Below, piece after piece: positions 36,484 through 44,836 of a stretch of 64,000 nucleotides of DNA (position 1 is its first letter; every line of letters begins with the position of its first letter). A program made the translations under genes and the position numbers. A model generated the notes under the pieces. The model saw only the letters and a program-made list of their open reading frames with translations, was not told where the DNA came from and did not search any database. This DNA is from Pirellulales bacterium (GTDB taxonomy: Bacteria; Planctomycetota; Planctomycetia; Pirellulales; Lacipirellulaceae): NCBI GenBank assembly GCA_019636345.1, contig JAHBXQ010000009.1, forward strand, positions 62,001 through 126,000, read 5' to 3'.

Positions 36484-37473
36484 TCAATGACCGATGCGAC
36501 GGGTGCGATGGTGCGCGACCGCCCCCGAAGCGAGGGCGACGACGAGCAGCATCGTTCCGGTCGGCTCGGGAATGACGCCGACCTGGGTTTCGACCTCGAT
36601 GCTGCGGATGTTCAGGCTGAACGGTCCGATGCTTCCGGTGGCGCGGTATCCGATCGCCAGCGCGTCGAACGAGGTCGTGATCACTCCCGCTCCCGAGGCG
36701 GTCCCGGTCAGCGAGTCGATCGTCCCGTTGACGTCGGACAATACGTAGCTGACGTCCATCGTCGCCGCCCCGGCGTCGTACTGGGCCCGATAGACGAGCA
36801 AGTAGTCGGTTTGATTGGCGAGCGCTGCTCCGCCGCCGCCGGTTTGGATCGTCGTGCCCAGCACTTTGTAGGCGCCGCTGCCGGCGCCGTTGAACAGGGC
36901 GTCTTGCACCTCGTTCGTCGCGGGACTGGTTTGCACAGGGCGGGTGTAGAGTTGGCTCGACACGCCGCCGGGGAGCCCGATGCGTCCCACGTAGCCGGTC
37001 CAATCCGCCGCGAAGCCGCTGGTGTGCGTGCTGGACGCATTGGACATCTGCGAGTTGTTCAGTTGAGTTCCCGGCACCGGCGCCGAACCGTTTGAGTCGT
37101 AGATCCCGAAGTTCAGCGTTCCTGATGCGGCCGAGTTGAGGGCTTGGGCCGTGAACCGCACCCGGAGCTCGACGAAATCTCCCGTTTGCGACAATGCGAC
37201 CGGCGCCGCGGCGAACAGGGCCTGAAGTTCCGAGAACCGCGACGAGGTGTTTGCCGTGTTGAGCTGCAGGCTAGCCGGCGCAATCGAACTGCTCGTAGCG
37301 TTGCCCGAGGAGAGGACTTGGTAGTTGGTCGAACTGGCCGTCGGCGCAGCGGGCGCCGCCGCGTTCATCGTGCTCGTGCCGAAAGAGTCGGCAAAGATCA
37401 CGGCCGCCGTCGAGCATCCGGCCGACGCAACGAGCGCGACCGTCGTCAGTCCCGCAACAAGTAGTGACTTCAT
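36484..37473 (-). CDS. PEP-CTERM surface protein, function unknown
   Basis: The product is 329 residues with a signal peptide (MKSLLVAGLTTVALVASAGC). The body is Ser/Thr/Ala/Gly-rich and beta-predicted, with no catalytic motif that I can name; it resembles the many lectin-like beta-sandwich PEP-CTERM proteins of planctomycetes. It ends VIPEPTGTMLLVVALASGAV and a basic HHRTRR tail, the exosortase signal. It lies just upstream of the pectin operon on the same strand but is followed by a terminator. The 294 bases between it and the XylR-like gene presumably hold its promoter; no clear box was seen there. A carbohydrate-binding role in pectin use is inference from position only. Confidence 0.8.
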   Translation of the reverse strand: MKSLLVAGLTTVALVASAGCSTAAVIFADSFGTSTMNAAAPAAPTASSTNYQVLSSGNATSSSIAPASLQLNTANTSSRFSELQALFAAAPVALSQTGDFVELRVRFTAQALNSAASGTLNFGIYDSNGSAPVPGTQLNNSQMSNASSTHTSGFAADWTGYVGRIGLPGGVSSQLYTRPVQTSPATNEVQDALFNGAGSGAYKVLGTTIQTGGGGAALANQTDYLLVYRAQYDAGAATMDVSYVLSDVNGTIDSLTGTASGAGVITTSFDALAIGYRATGSIGPFSLNIRSIEVETQVGVIPEPTGTMLLVVALASGAVAHHRTRRIGH

Positions 37474-37767
37474 GAGACTCGACCTCATAGCTAGGAAGAC
37501 AAGACGCCAGAACGTACTGGACAAGCGGCGGCGGCCGGCGACCACGAGTTCGACGAGCGAGCCAGATACGGATCGCGACAAGACCGCCTTCATTTACGGT
37601 AGTCGCCGGAGAATTGCGTAGAAGCCGCGGTTATTGCAAAAAACAACTCCGCATACGCATCGGCCCAGTCATGGGGACGACAGTCGAATCGATCGTCAAG
37701 GCGCTGCGAGCAAGCGACGTTCGCTGCGATCAAACCCCCGGTCCCTTTCCTGCTTTCCCATGGCCCG

Positions 37768-38922
37768 TCATCCCAGCGACTTGCGGTATTGCCGGGGAGA
37801 CAGGCCAAACTCCTGGCGAAACGCTTTGGCCAGTTGATTGGCCGAGGTGTAGCCCGTGCGCCGGGCGATGTGGTCGATTTTCAGATCGGGCTCGTCGCCG
37901 AGCAATTGTCGGGCGTGCTGCAGGCGGCGACGACGGATGTAGTTGAAGGGGGATTCGCCCAGGGCGTCGCGAAACGCGTACTCGAGCCAGCGCCGGGAGA
38001 CGTCGACCTGGGCGCAGATCTCCTTGACCGACACCGGGTCCTCGATGTTGGCGTGAAAGTAATCGAGAGCCCGCTTCAAGCGCTCGTCGGTGACCGCCAG
38101 GGTCGCAGTCGACTCGCGCTCGACGACTCCCAGCGGGGGGACCAGACGCTCGAATCTCGCGACTTTTCGCTTTTTCATCATCTGGTCGAGCAGTCGCGCG
38201 GCCTGATAGCCCTCGAGGACGTTGTTGCGAGCGATGCTGCTGATCCTCGGGTGGCAGTGTTCGCAAATGATCTGCTGATCGTCGACGCCGAGGATGGCGA
38301 TTTGGTCAGGCACGTTGATCCCCAAATCGTGGCATCCCTCGATAGCCTGCCGGGCCCGGGCGTCCGAGACGGCGAGCAGCCCGCAGGGGACTTCGAGCGT
38401 TTCCAGCCACGCCGACAGTTCCCGTTGCTGCCCGAGCCACGAGGTGCCGCGGATGGTGAACGTGGACGGAACGGCCAGCGAATCGACGGCGAACCCCGCG
38501 GCGGCAATCGTTTCGCGAAACCCGCGGCAGCGATCGTCGGAGTAACGGACTCCGCGAATGCCGTAGTAGGCGAAGCGTTTGAACCCTCGCTCCAGCAAGT
38601 GCTTGGCCCCCAGCACGCCAATGGCCCGATTGTCGACCATCAGCCGCGGGGACGGCGATTCGGCGAGCACCCCCGAGATGTTGACGATCGCCAACTCGGA
38701 CTTTTCGGCGCAGCGGGCCTCCTCCGGGGTGTTCAGCGCGGCGATGACCCCGTCCCCCGGCCAGCCCGTCAGATTGGTCAGCGAGACGGAACTCCACTCG
38801 GGGGCGACGATGAACGACCACTGGCAGTTCTTCTCGCGGGCGTACTGCAGGACGCCTTCGATGAACACTTCTTGATGGGCGCCGCGCGGAAACGCCAGCG
38901 CGATCTCTTTGCGTCGTTTCAT
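37768..38922 (-). CDS. XylR-like AraC-family transcription regulator
   Basis: The product is 384 residues from the ATG at 38922, where similarity to XylR-type regulators begins (RRKEIALAFPRGAHQEVFIEG); an ATG at 38967 would add 15 residues. Residues 1-270 form a LacI/periplasmic-binding-protein-like sensor (RLMVDNRAIGVLGAKHLLERG and VPDQIAILGVDDQQIICEHC). Residues 280-384 are the double helix-turn-helix of AraC proteins (VDVSRRWLEYAFRDALGESP and IARRTGYTSANQLAKAFRQEFG). Its position directly upstream of the pectin genes and divergent from a DUF1559 operon suggests it senses a sugar such as xylose, arabinose or galacturonate and controls one or both (inference). Confidence 0.9.
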   Translation of the reverse strand: MKRRKEIALAFPRGAHQEVFIEGVLQYAREKNCQWSFIVAPEWSSVSLTNLTGWPGDGVIAALNTPEEARCAEKSELAIVNISGVLAESPSPRLMVDNRAIGVLGAKHLLERGFKRFAYYGIRGVRYSDDRCRGFRETIAAAGFAVDSLAVPSTFTIRGTSWLGQQRELSAWLETLEVPCGLLAVSDARARQAIEGCHDLGINVPDQIAILGVDDQQIICEHCHPRISSIARNNVLEGYQAARLLDQMMKKRKVARFERLVPPLGVVERESTATLAVTDERLKRALDYFHANIEDPVSVKEICAQVDVSRRWLEYAFRDALGESPFNYIRRRRLQHARQLLGDEPDLKIDHIARRTGYTSANQLAKAFRQEFGLSPRQYRKSLG

Positions 38923-39233
38923 GAGGAAAAGTCCCGCAAGGCAGGGAACGGCGACTGGACGATTCATCTCGGACGCGGCGGGCGTCTCGGGATGATGCGT
39001 ATCTGGATTGATTGTTTGCAAGAATGTCTCGTTACCGCAACTGGTCTCGCGATCTATTCTCAAACTCGTGAGAAGTCGCACGCCAACCCGGGTGCGGCCG
39101 ATCGCGCTGACTTGTCGCATTCGTCGCCTGACGCTGCACGTTTCTGCGACGGTCCGGCGATCGCTTGTCCCGCCGTCGGCCCGTTCGCCTGGGTCCCTTG
39201 TCTCGCCCCTCGTCTTCGACAAAAGGCGCCCTC
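38923..39233. other. 311-bp divergent region between regulator and DUF1559 operon
   Basis: This is the likely site of promoters for both the XylR-like regulator and the DUF1559 gene. It has a locally AT-richer patch at about 38998-39070. I could not identify a convincing paired operator or -35/-10 set. Confidence 0.4.
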
Positions 39234-40232
39234 ATGTTCGCTCGACGTCGTTCGATTGCGGTTGCCGCGGCTTTTACGCTCGTAGAACTGTTGGTCGTGA
39301 TCGCCATCATCGGCGTGCTCGTCGCCCTGTTGCTGCCGGCCGTGCAGGCCGCCCGCGAGGCGGCTCGGCGCAGCCAATGTCTGAACAATCTCAAGCAACT
39401 GGGGCTCGCGGCGCAGCTGCACGAGTCGGCGAAGAAGGCGTTCCCCGAAGGCGTGCGAGTCTGGAACCTCAACGCCGGTTCGGCGCACGGCAACGCCTCG
39501 TTCGGCTGGGGCGGTTTGTCGCTTCCCTACATCGAGCAAACCGCGTTGGGGCAGCAATACACGGCGATCCCCAACTTCCCCGACTACAACTGGCAAACCG
39601 CGACAGGCCCCGGCGGGAGTCCCAACGCCGGAGAATTGTCGAAGACCCCGCTGCCGGTGTTCATGTGCCCCTCGGACGTCATGGGGCCGATCAACGAGTA
39701 CTACAACAGCGCCAAGGACCCCTTCGCCAAGTCGAACTACGTCGGCATCGCCGGCGCCTACGGAGCCGAAGACGGTCGAAACTCCAACCCGCTGCTGTTC
39801 GTCAATCCCAAAGACTTGGCCAACGATCCGCCGTTCAACGACAACCATCGCCGAATCATGGGCAACTCGCTGGGGGTCTTCGGCGGGGCGATGAAGTCGC
39901 AGGTTCGCGAGATCGAGGACGGGTTGAGCAACACCCTGATGATCGGCGAACGCTCCGGCGAAGTGGCGATCGACCCCGCCGCCCCCCCGGCCGCGTACTG
40001 GACCGGCGCCATCCGCGCACGGTGGGTCAACAGCACCCTGGCGAACGTACGCAATCACGAAAGCTTCCTCATCAACGGCACGAACAAGTACGGCACGTCG
40101 AGCATGCACGTCGGCGGGGCGAACTTCACCCGCGCCGACGGTTCGGTGAACTTCATCTCCGAGGATATCGACGGCGCGTTGTGGGAGGCGCTCGGCACCC
40201 GCGCCGGCGGCGAGGCGCTCGCCGCGAACTGA
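39234..40232 (+). CDS. DUF1559 domain protein with pilin-like N-terminus
   Basis: The product is 332 residues. The N-terminus FTLVELLVVIAIIGVLVALL is a type IV pilin/pseudopilin cleavage-methylation signal with Glu at position +5 of the mature end, followed by AVQAAREAARRSQCLNNLKQ, the DUF1559 hallmark. The middle carries MCPSD-type and LSNTLMIGERSGE segments. The end has MHVGGANFTRADGSVNFISE, the H-x-G-G and DGSV box of the family. The role of these abundant planctomycete proteins is not established; assembly into pilus-like surface fibres has been suggested. First of a likely three-gene operon with the lipoprotein and PEP-CTERM genes. Confidence 0.93.
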   Translation: MFARRRSIAVAAAFTLVELLVVIAIIGVLVALLLPAVQAAREAARRSQCLNNLKQLGLAAQLHESAKKAFPEGVRVWNLNAGSAHGNASFGWGGLSLPYIEQTALGQQYTAIPNFPDYNWQTATGPGGSPNAGELSKTPLPVFMCPSDVMGPINEYYNSAKDPFAKSNYVGIAGAYGAEDGRNSNPLLFVNPKDLANDPPFNDNHRRIMGNSLGVFGGAMKSQVREIEDGLSNTLMIGERSGEVAIDPAAPPAAYWTGAIRARWVNSTLANVRNHESFLINGTNKYGTSSMHVGGANFTRADGSVNFISEDIDGALWEALGTRAGGEALAAN

Positions 40233-40296
40233 ACCATGGTCGCGCGGCGGACACGGCCCGCCCGAACGCCAATCTCCTCATCCCAGCAATTTCGCG

Positions 40297-40740
40297 ATGA
40301 ACCTCGAATCCGGGACGACCTCCGTCGTCCGAACCAACATCGGTCGGCCTGCGACTTGCCGCGTGCGTTTCGGCGCGACGGCGGCGATTGTCGCGGCGCT
40401 CCTCGCTGCGGTCGGTTGCGGCGACGGAAAGCGACTCGCCGCCGTCGAGGGGACGGTGACCAAAGGGGGCGTTCCCCAGAAGGGGCTCTGGGTCCGTTAT
40501 ACGCCCGCCGCCGGCGGACGTCCCGGCAACGGACGAACCGACGACAAGGGGCGCTACGAAATCAAATACACCTCGAAGGCGAAAGGCGCCCACGTCGGCG
40601 CCAACAAGGTCACGATCGGCACGGGAGGCGAGATTGACGATCGCGGCAACGAGCTCAACGCCCCGCAAGAACTGTTCGCCAAGGAAGTGCAGGTCGCCGA
40701 CGGGGCGAACGTCCTTGATTTCGATCTGGCCGACCCGTAA
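40297..40740 (+). CDS. small lipoprotein following a DUF1559 gene
   Basis: The product is 147 residues with a basic N-region, a hydrophobic stretch and the lipobox LLAAVGC. The mature part (VEGTVTKGGVPQKGLWVRYT and GRTDDKGRYEIKYT) has the carboxypeptidase-regulatory-like beta-sandwich pattern. It lies 64 bases after the DUF1559 gene and 84 before a PEP-CTERM gene. The DUF1559/lipoprotein pairing is frequent in planctomycetes, so the two may act together in the envelope (inference). Function unknown. Confidence 0.82.
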   Translation: MNLESGTTSVVRTNIGRPATCRVRFGATAAIVAALLAAVGCGDGKRLAAVEGTVTKGGVPQKGLWVRYTPAAGGRPGNGRTDDKGRYEIKYTSKAKGAHVGANKVTIGTGGEIDDRGNELNAPQELFAKEVQVADGANVLDFDLADP

Positions 40741-40824
40741 GGCGCCTTGCACGCGGCGTCTTGCCGCTCGTCGACTCGCACCGTCGCCCGCTCGTCAAAC
40801 TTCGCATCTCGGAGAACTGGCACA

Positions 40825-42267
40825 ATGTCCGTCCGACAGATTCTATCGTGGCGTCTGGGGATCGTCGCCGTCGCCCTGCTGGCCACGTCCGCACTGGCGC
40901 CCGCCGCCCGGGCGGCGATTTCCTTCGACTCCAGCGCGGGGACCGGTTGGTGGTTCGACCCGGCCAACTGGGGGACGCACGGCGTCGGCGCCGCGCCCCC
41001 CTACCGCGTTCCTCCCACCAGCGACGGGACGACCGTCACGGACACCAATCTCAACAACGGCTGGGACTTCGCCGGCGAAGGGGTCGTCTACGATCCTGAC
41101 AACGACCCGTTCTACGCCTCGCTCACCGAGGACGACTATCTCGGCTTTCCCGAGGGCTTCGATCGCGACACGATTTGGCGACTGTACGTGACCACCGGGG
41201 CCGCGTCGGCCGACAACAAGCTGACCATCAAGAGCGGATCGCTCGAAGTCGTCAGCGGCGCTTCGGCAGGTTACGTTCTCTTGGGGCGGGGCGGGGCGAA
41301 TCCAGGGCTCAAAGGGGTCATCGTCCAAACCGGCGGCCGCTTCACTGTCGACAACGACAACATCGACGTCGGAACGCACCAGACCAACCCCGGCAACGGC
41401 GAGTACCACTATTACGGCGGCACGCTCGAAGTCGGGCTGAACGCCGTCGCCGCCCGGGGGATTCGGCTGTCGGCCGGCGGCGGTTCCGGCTCTGCCGACT
41501 CGGGGTATTTCGGCATGCACAACGGCGGCGCCCCCGGGCATGTTCGCGTCCACACCTTTACGGTCGGCGCCCATGCCGACTTGACCTTCGGCACGACCCA
41601 AAGCGTCTCGACCGTCGAGTTCTTCGCCACCAGCCAGGGGACGCGCCCCGTTCAGGTCCTCAACAACCTCAGCATCAATCATCAGGACGATTCGGGGGGC
41701 AGCGGATCGACCCGGTCGGCCGTCCTGCAACTCACCCTCTCGGCCGCCCCGCACATCGACGGCGGGGGAGTCCCGATCAATATGGGATTGTTCGACGTCG
41801 GCGGCGCCGTCACGGGAACCTCGCAGCGATTTTACGCCGACTCGATCGCCAACGGCGGCCAACTGATCGACGAGGGCGCGATCGTCTCGGCGACCTATCT
41901 CGGCTCCACCTACAACTGGACGATCAGCTACTCGGGCGACATCTCGTGGAGCGACTACGACAACAGCGTCGTGTCGTCGATCACGGGGCCGGGAACGGGC
42001 GCCGACGTCGTGCTGATCGGGCACAGCTCGACCATCGTCGGCGTGCCGGGCGACTTCAACGCCGACAACAAGGTCGACGGAACGGACTTTCTCGTTTGGC
42101 AGCGGGGCGCTCAATCCCCGGGAGAATTGGCGGCGTGGCAGACGAACTACGGCGCCGGCGTGGGGGGCGCCGTCGCGACCGCGGCCGCCGTGCCGGAACC
42201 GGCAGCGGCGCTGCTGGCGCTTGCGGCCTGCGCGGCGCTCTTCGCCGTGCGGACCCGCCGAGCCTAG
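40825..42267 (+). CDS. PEP-CTERM surface protein with dockerin-type repeat
   Basis: The product is 480 residues with a signal peptide (GIVAVALLATSALAPAARA). The body begins with a WWFDPANWGTHG pattern and continues as beta-helix-like repeats (LTIKSGSLEVVSGASAGYVL), typical of large planctomycete surface proteins. A dockerin-type EF-hand (GDFNADNKVDGTDFLVWQRG) and VPEPAAALLALAACAALFAV with a basic tail follow. An SD-like GGAG lies 11 bases upstream of the ATG. No catalytic residues are recognisable; a structural or binding role is likely. Last gene of the 39234-42267 operon. Confidence 0.87.
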   Translation: MSVRQILSWRLGIVAVALLATSALAPAARAAISFDSSAGTGWWFDPANWGTHGVGAAPPYRVPPTSDGTTVTDTNLNNGWDFAGEGVVYDPDNDPFYASLTEDDYLGFPEGFDRDTIWRLYVTTGAASADNKLTIKSGSLEVVSGASAGYVLLGRGGANPGLKGVIVQTGGRFTVDNDNIDVGTHQTNPGNGEYHYYGGTLEVGLNAVAARGIRLSAGGGSGSADSGYFGMHNGGAPGHVRVHTFTVGAHADLTFGTTQSVSTVEFFATSQGTRPVQVLNNLSINHQDDSGGSGSTRSAVLQLTLSAAPHIDGGGVPINMGLFDVGGAVTGTSQRFYADSIANGGQLIDEGAIVSATYLGSTYNWTISYSGDISWSDYDNSVVSSITGPGTGADVVLIGHSSTIVGVPGDFNADNKVDGTDFLVWQRGAQSPGELAAWQTNYGAGVGGAVATAAAVPEPAAALLALAACAALFAVRTRRA

Positions 42268-42327
42268 CCCGCTCTCATCGAACGCGAGGGCGACAAGGCC
42301 GGCGACCTCCACGCCGGCACAGCGACG

Positions 42328-42373
42328 GGCGGTCGGCTCAACGGGGCAGCCGACCGCCTTGTTGCTTTCTTAA
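42328..42373 (+). terminator. intrinsic terminator of the DUF1559/PEP-CTERM operon
   Basis: An 11-base perfect stem (GGCGGTCGGCT at 42328-42338 with AGCCGACCGCC at 42348-42358), a nine-base loop and the T-rich run TTGTTGCTTTCTT form a strong intrinsic terminator 60 bases after the PEP-CTERM stop. Confidence 0.85.
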
Positions 42374-42410
42374 CGGCGCTGCGCGTGGCTCTTACAGAAC
42401 AGAGGGTACA

Positions 42411-42677
42411 CTAACCTGTGATGACCGCCTCTCTCAATGACCTTACGTTGTCATTAGGATCGACCACGTCAAGTTCCGTCGTTACTAGCCAAACCGCAAG
42501 TAGCGATCGATCTTCCAGACTTTCGCAACGCAGCTTTCGAAATTGCTGCGGTAAACGTTGGCTATTTCTGCGAAACTTGCGAAACTGCGCAGCCCTCACA
42601 AAGTCACTGCACACCGTCAGGAATCTGACTATTACCACAAATCCTTGCAACTTTCTGAACGCTGCTACACTGGCCAA
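42411..42677 (-). pseudogene. N-terminal fragment of a LEPRxLL beta-helix surface protein
   Basis: These 88 codons encode a basic lead with two similar FRK stretches, then RCESLEDRSLLA, a variant of the planctomycete LEPRxLL motif, and VTTELDVVDPNDNVRSLREA, the usual opening of polymorphic beta-helix (choice-of-anchor Q) proteins. The frame then stops where hundreds of further codons would be expected. It begins with a TTG only six bases after the stop of the FGE-like gene. It is most likely a truncated relic. The missing continuation resembles what is found at 44829-44065, upstream on the same strand. Confidence 0.7.
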
Positions 42678-42683
42678 ATGCCA

Positions 42684-43649
42684 TCATTGCCTTGCGCGGC
42701 TTTGTCGGCTGCCTTGTTCCATCCAATAAAACGCCGCTCGGACTCCACCGATGAGGATGACGAATAGCCCTAACGAATTCGGCTCTGGAACCGCACTCAC
42801 GACTCGAAACCCGTTGAAAAATAGGTCTAGTCCAGGATTGGAGCCGTTCAAAACCCTGGTCGCCCGTAGCGTAGACTCTGTACTCCCCCAATCCCCGCCT
42901 GCTTGACCCCGCTGCTTGAGTGTCGTGCTGTTGACTCTATCTATGGCAGTCTCAACCCACTCAAAGACATTCCCTCCCAGCCCGAAGGCGCCGCTCGGAC
43001 TCGCCACGCCAACGTTGAAAATATCGTTCGGCCCGAGTTGATTCCCCCCGTCAAAAAACACCGCATCGAAGATGGTATCCCCTGGGAAGTCAATGCCGTC
43101 GGGGACGTTGTCGCTGCCGGTGGGGTAATCCCAGTAGTGACCGGCCACGGGGTCGTAGTAGGCGGCCTTGTGCCACTCGTCGGTGCTCGGCAGGAAGTAC
43201 TTGGCCCGTTTGTTGCGATAGAGGTTCGTCGCGTCGTACCCCGGGTCGCTCGGCAGCCAGAGTTGGAAGGCGCCGGCGTCGTCGAACTTGTACGCCGGCG
43301 GATGGCCGGTGCTTGTGTTGAGCCAGTTGACGAACGCGGCCGCCTCGAACCACGTGACGCTGGTCGCCGGCTTCTCGGGGCCCCGCTCGTCCTTCGTGAT
43401 CCCCAGGCCTCCCAGCGCATTGGCGGCGTCGACCATCTGCTCGCTGATCTCGTACGTGGCGATGCGATAGACATAGGGGACGGCGCCGGCCGTGTTGGGA
43501 AGCGCGTCCGGCGGGTTCCCCGGCGCGCCGACCGTGACGAACTCGATCGTGAACGCATGCTCGCCGCCGCCGAAGTCGTCGCCCGACGCGGGGGCGCTGA
43601 CCACGGCAAGAATGGCCAAGCTGCCGAGAAAAACCTCTCGAATTCTCAC
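42684..43649 (-). CDS. formylglycine-generating-enzyme-like (SUMF1) protein with PEP-CTERM
   Basis: The product is 321 residues. It starts at a GTG at 43649 preceded by AGGTGG, a good SD sequence at the right spacing. A signal peptide (FLGSLAILAVVSAPASG) leads an FGE-sulfatase-like fold: YEISEQMVDAANALG, TSVTWFEAAAFVNWLN, YFLPSTDEWHKAAYYDP and GNVFEWVETAIDR. The C-terminus is VPEPNSLGLFVILIGGVRAA followed by a polar, basic tail. True FGEs need a Cys pair near the C-terminal end of the domain. I see none, so this is probably a non-catalytic relative of the kind often exported in planctomycetes. Confidence 0.87.
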   Translation of the reverse strand: MRIREVFLGSLAILAVVSAPASGDDFGGGEHAFTIEFVTVGAPGNPPDALPNTAGAVPYVYRIATYEISEQMVDAANALGGLGITKDERGPEKPATSVTWFEAAAFVNWLNTSTGHPPAYKFDDAGAFQLWLPSDPGYDATNLYRNKRAKYFLPSTDEWHKAAYYDPVAGHYWDYPTGSDNVPDGIDFPGDTIFDAVFFDGGNQLGPNDIFNVGVASPSGAFGLGGNVFEWVETAIDRVNSTTLKQRGQAGGDWGSTESTLRATRVLNGSNPGLDLFFNGFRVVSAVPEPNSLGLFVILIGGVRAAFYWMEQGSRQSRARQ

Positions 43650-43809
43650 GTTCCACCTCGCGGAGTCCTGAGTGTGATGGCGCGGACTCCCCCCGCGCTT
43701 CACCTTACGGCTGGCTGGAACTATTCGCAAGCAAGATCAGGGCGATTTGCGCAAGCAGGTTCGCTCGATCCGATTCTTGTGGCGTGTATCCCCCATGTTG
43801 GAGGGGTGC

Positions 43810-44829
43810 TTAGGAACCATGGAATGTGGGATCCATCGGCAGGCGGCACGGGCGACCATCACGACGCTTCCGTGCTCCTGGCTGCGCCAATTCCCGGGTG
43901 CGGTAACTGATCGCAGGCAATTCGGCACTTGGCGAAGTCAGCCGCAAGCGACGGCCTGTTTCATGGGCTCGAAGTGCATCCCTCGCTTCGGCGGAACTCT
44001 TCCGGACACTTGGGCCGCCGCAAGGTCGAGAACGAGCGCAAGGGGCGTCGCGGACCGGGTTGGTTTCGCCCTCGCCGCCGACAGTCGACTCCGTTAGCGA
44101 CAAGTCGAGTCGTGAGTCGCCCGTGATCCGGCTCGCCCCGCCTTGATCTGACGTGTTTCCTTGGAACTGGCTCCCGTTGATCTGCAACACGTTGTGCCAG
44201 TTCGTGGAGTCGCTGCCGCTCACCGCGTAGATTGCTCCTCCGGCGCCAGACCTGTCGACCCCGTCCCCGGCCGTGTTCCCAACGAAGGCCGTATTAGCGA
44301 TCGTGACGACGTCGTGCTGGGCGGCCGCCGAGCCGAAACCGCCGTACGCCACGTAGACTCCGCCCCCGTCACCCGATGAAACGGCGCCGGCGGAGTTCGC
44401 CTCGATCCGCGAATTCGTCAGGTCCAAGACAGTGCGAGGGGTCGCAGCGCCTCCAGCGACGGCCACGTAGACGCCTCCCCCGCTCGTCCCGGCGGCGTTG
44501 CCGATCACGGTCGTCTTGTCGAGGGCGAGGAGCCCTTCGGAGCGGATCGCGCCCCCTCGACCGAAATAGTCGTTGGTTCCGACATCGTCCCCCGTGAGTT
44601 TCAGGCCTTTGATCGTGACCGCGGGAGGAGCGACGCCGAAGGTGGTGTCGACGATATTGAAGATGCGCGCCCCGTCGCCGAGGGCTGACGAGCCGCTGAA
44701 GGCATTGATCGTTACGCCTGGAGTCTGCGTTGAATTGATGTAGAGGTTCGATTCGTCGATGTCGGAAAATACGCCCTGCGCTTCGTCCACTTGGCAATGA
44801 ACTTCGCGATCATAGTATGCCCTCTTCAT
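43810..44829 (-). pseudogene. internal fragment of a beta-helix surface protein fused to a repeat
   Basis: The first 250 codons encode right-handed beta-helix repeats of the choice-of-anchor Q type: FNIVDTTFGVAPPAVTIKGL, GGAIRSEGLLALDKTTVIGN and GGGVYVAYGG. The expected secretion leader and LEPRxLL/SLREA entry are missing. From about codon 255 the frame enters a diverged extragenic repeat (see repeat at 43865) and the product becomes Arg-rich and unrelated. Both ends therefore look broken. It starts seven bases after the stop of the PEP-CTERM gene at 44837. It might still be translated, but I regard it as a relic. Confidence 0.65.
43865..44048. repeat. extragenic repeat, copy A
   Basis: About 185 bases starting GCTTCCGTGCTCCTGGCTGC and running through GGGTGCGGTAACTGATCGCA, the CAGCCGCAAGCG block and GGTCGAGAACGAGCGCA. 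It is clearly related along its length to copy B at 45771-45955, with scattered substitutions and a few small indels. Here the CAGCCGCAAGCG hairpin is degenerate. The copy sits inside the 3' part of a broken beta-helix gene. Confidence 0.8.
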
Positions 44830-44836
44830 GTCAGAA

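Noticed and set aside
40747-42440. Antisense and alternate frames across the PEP-CTERM gene at 40825
   Set aside because: They lack starts with ribosome-binding sites, signal peptides or domains, while the chosen frame has all three.
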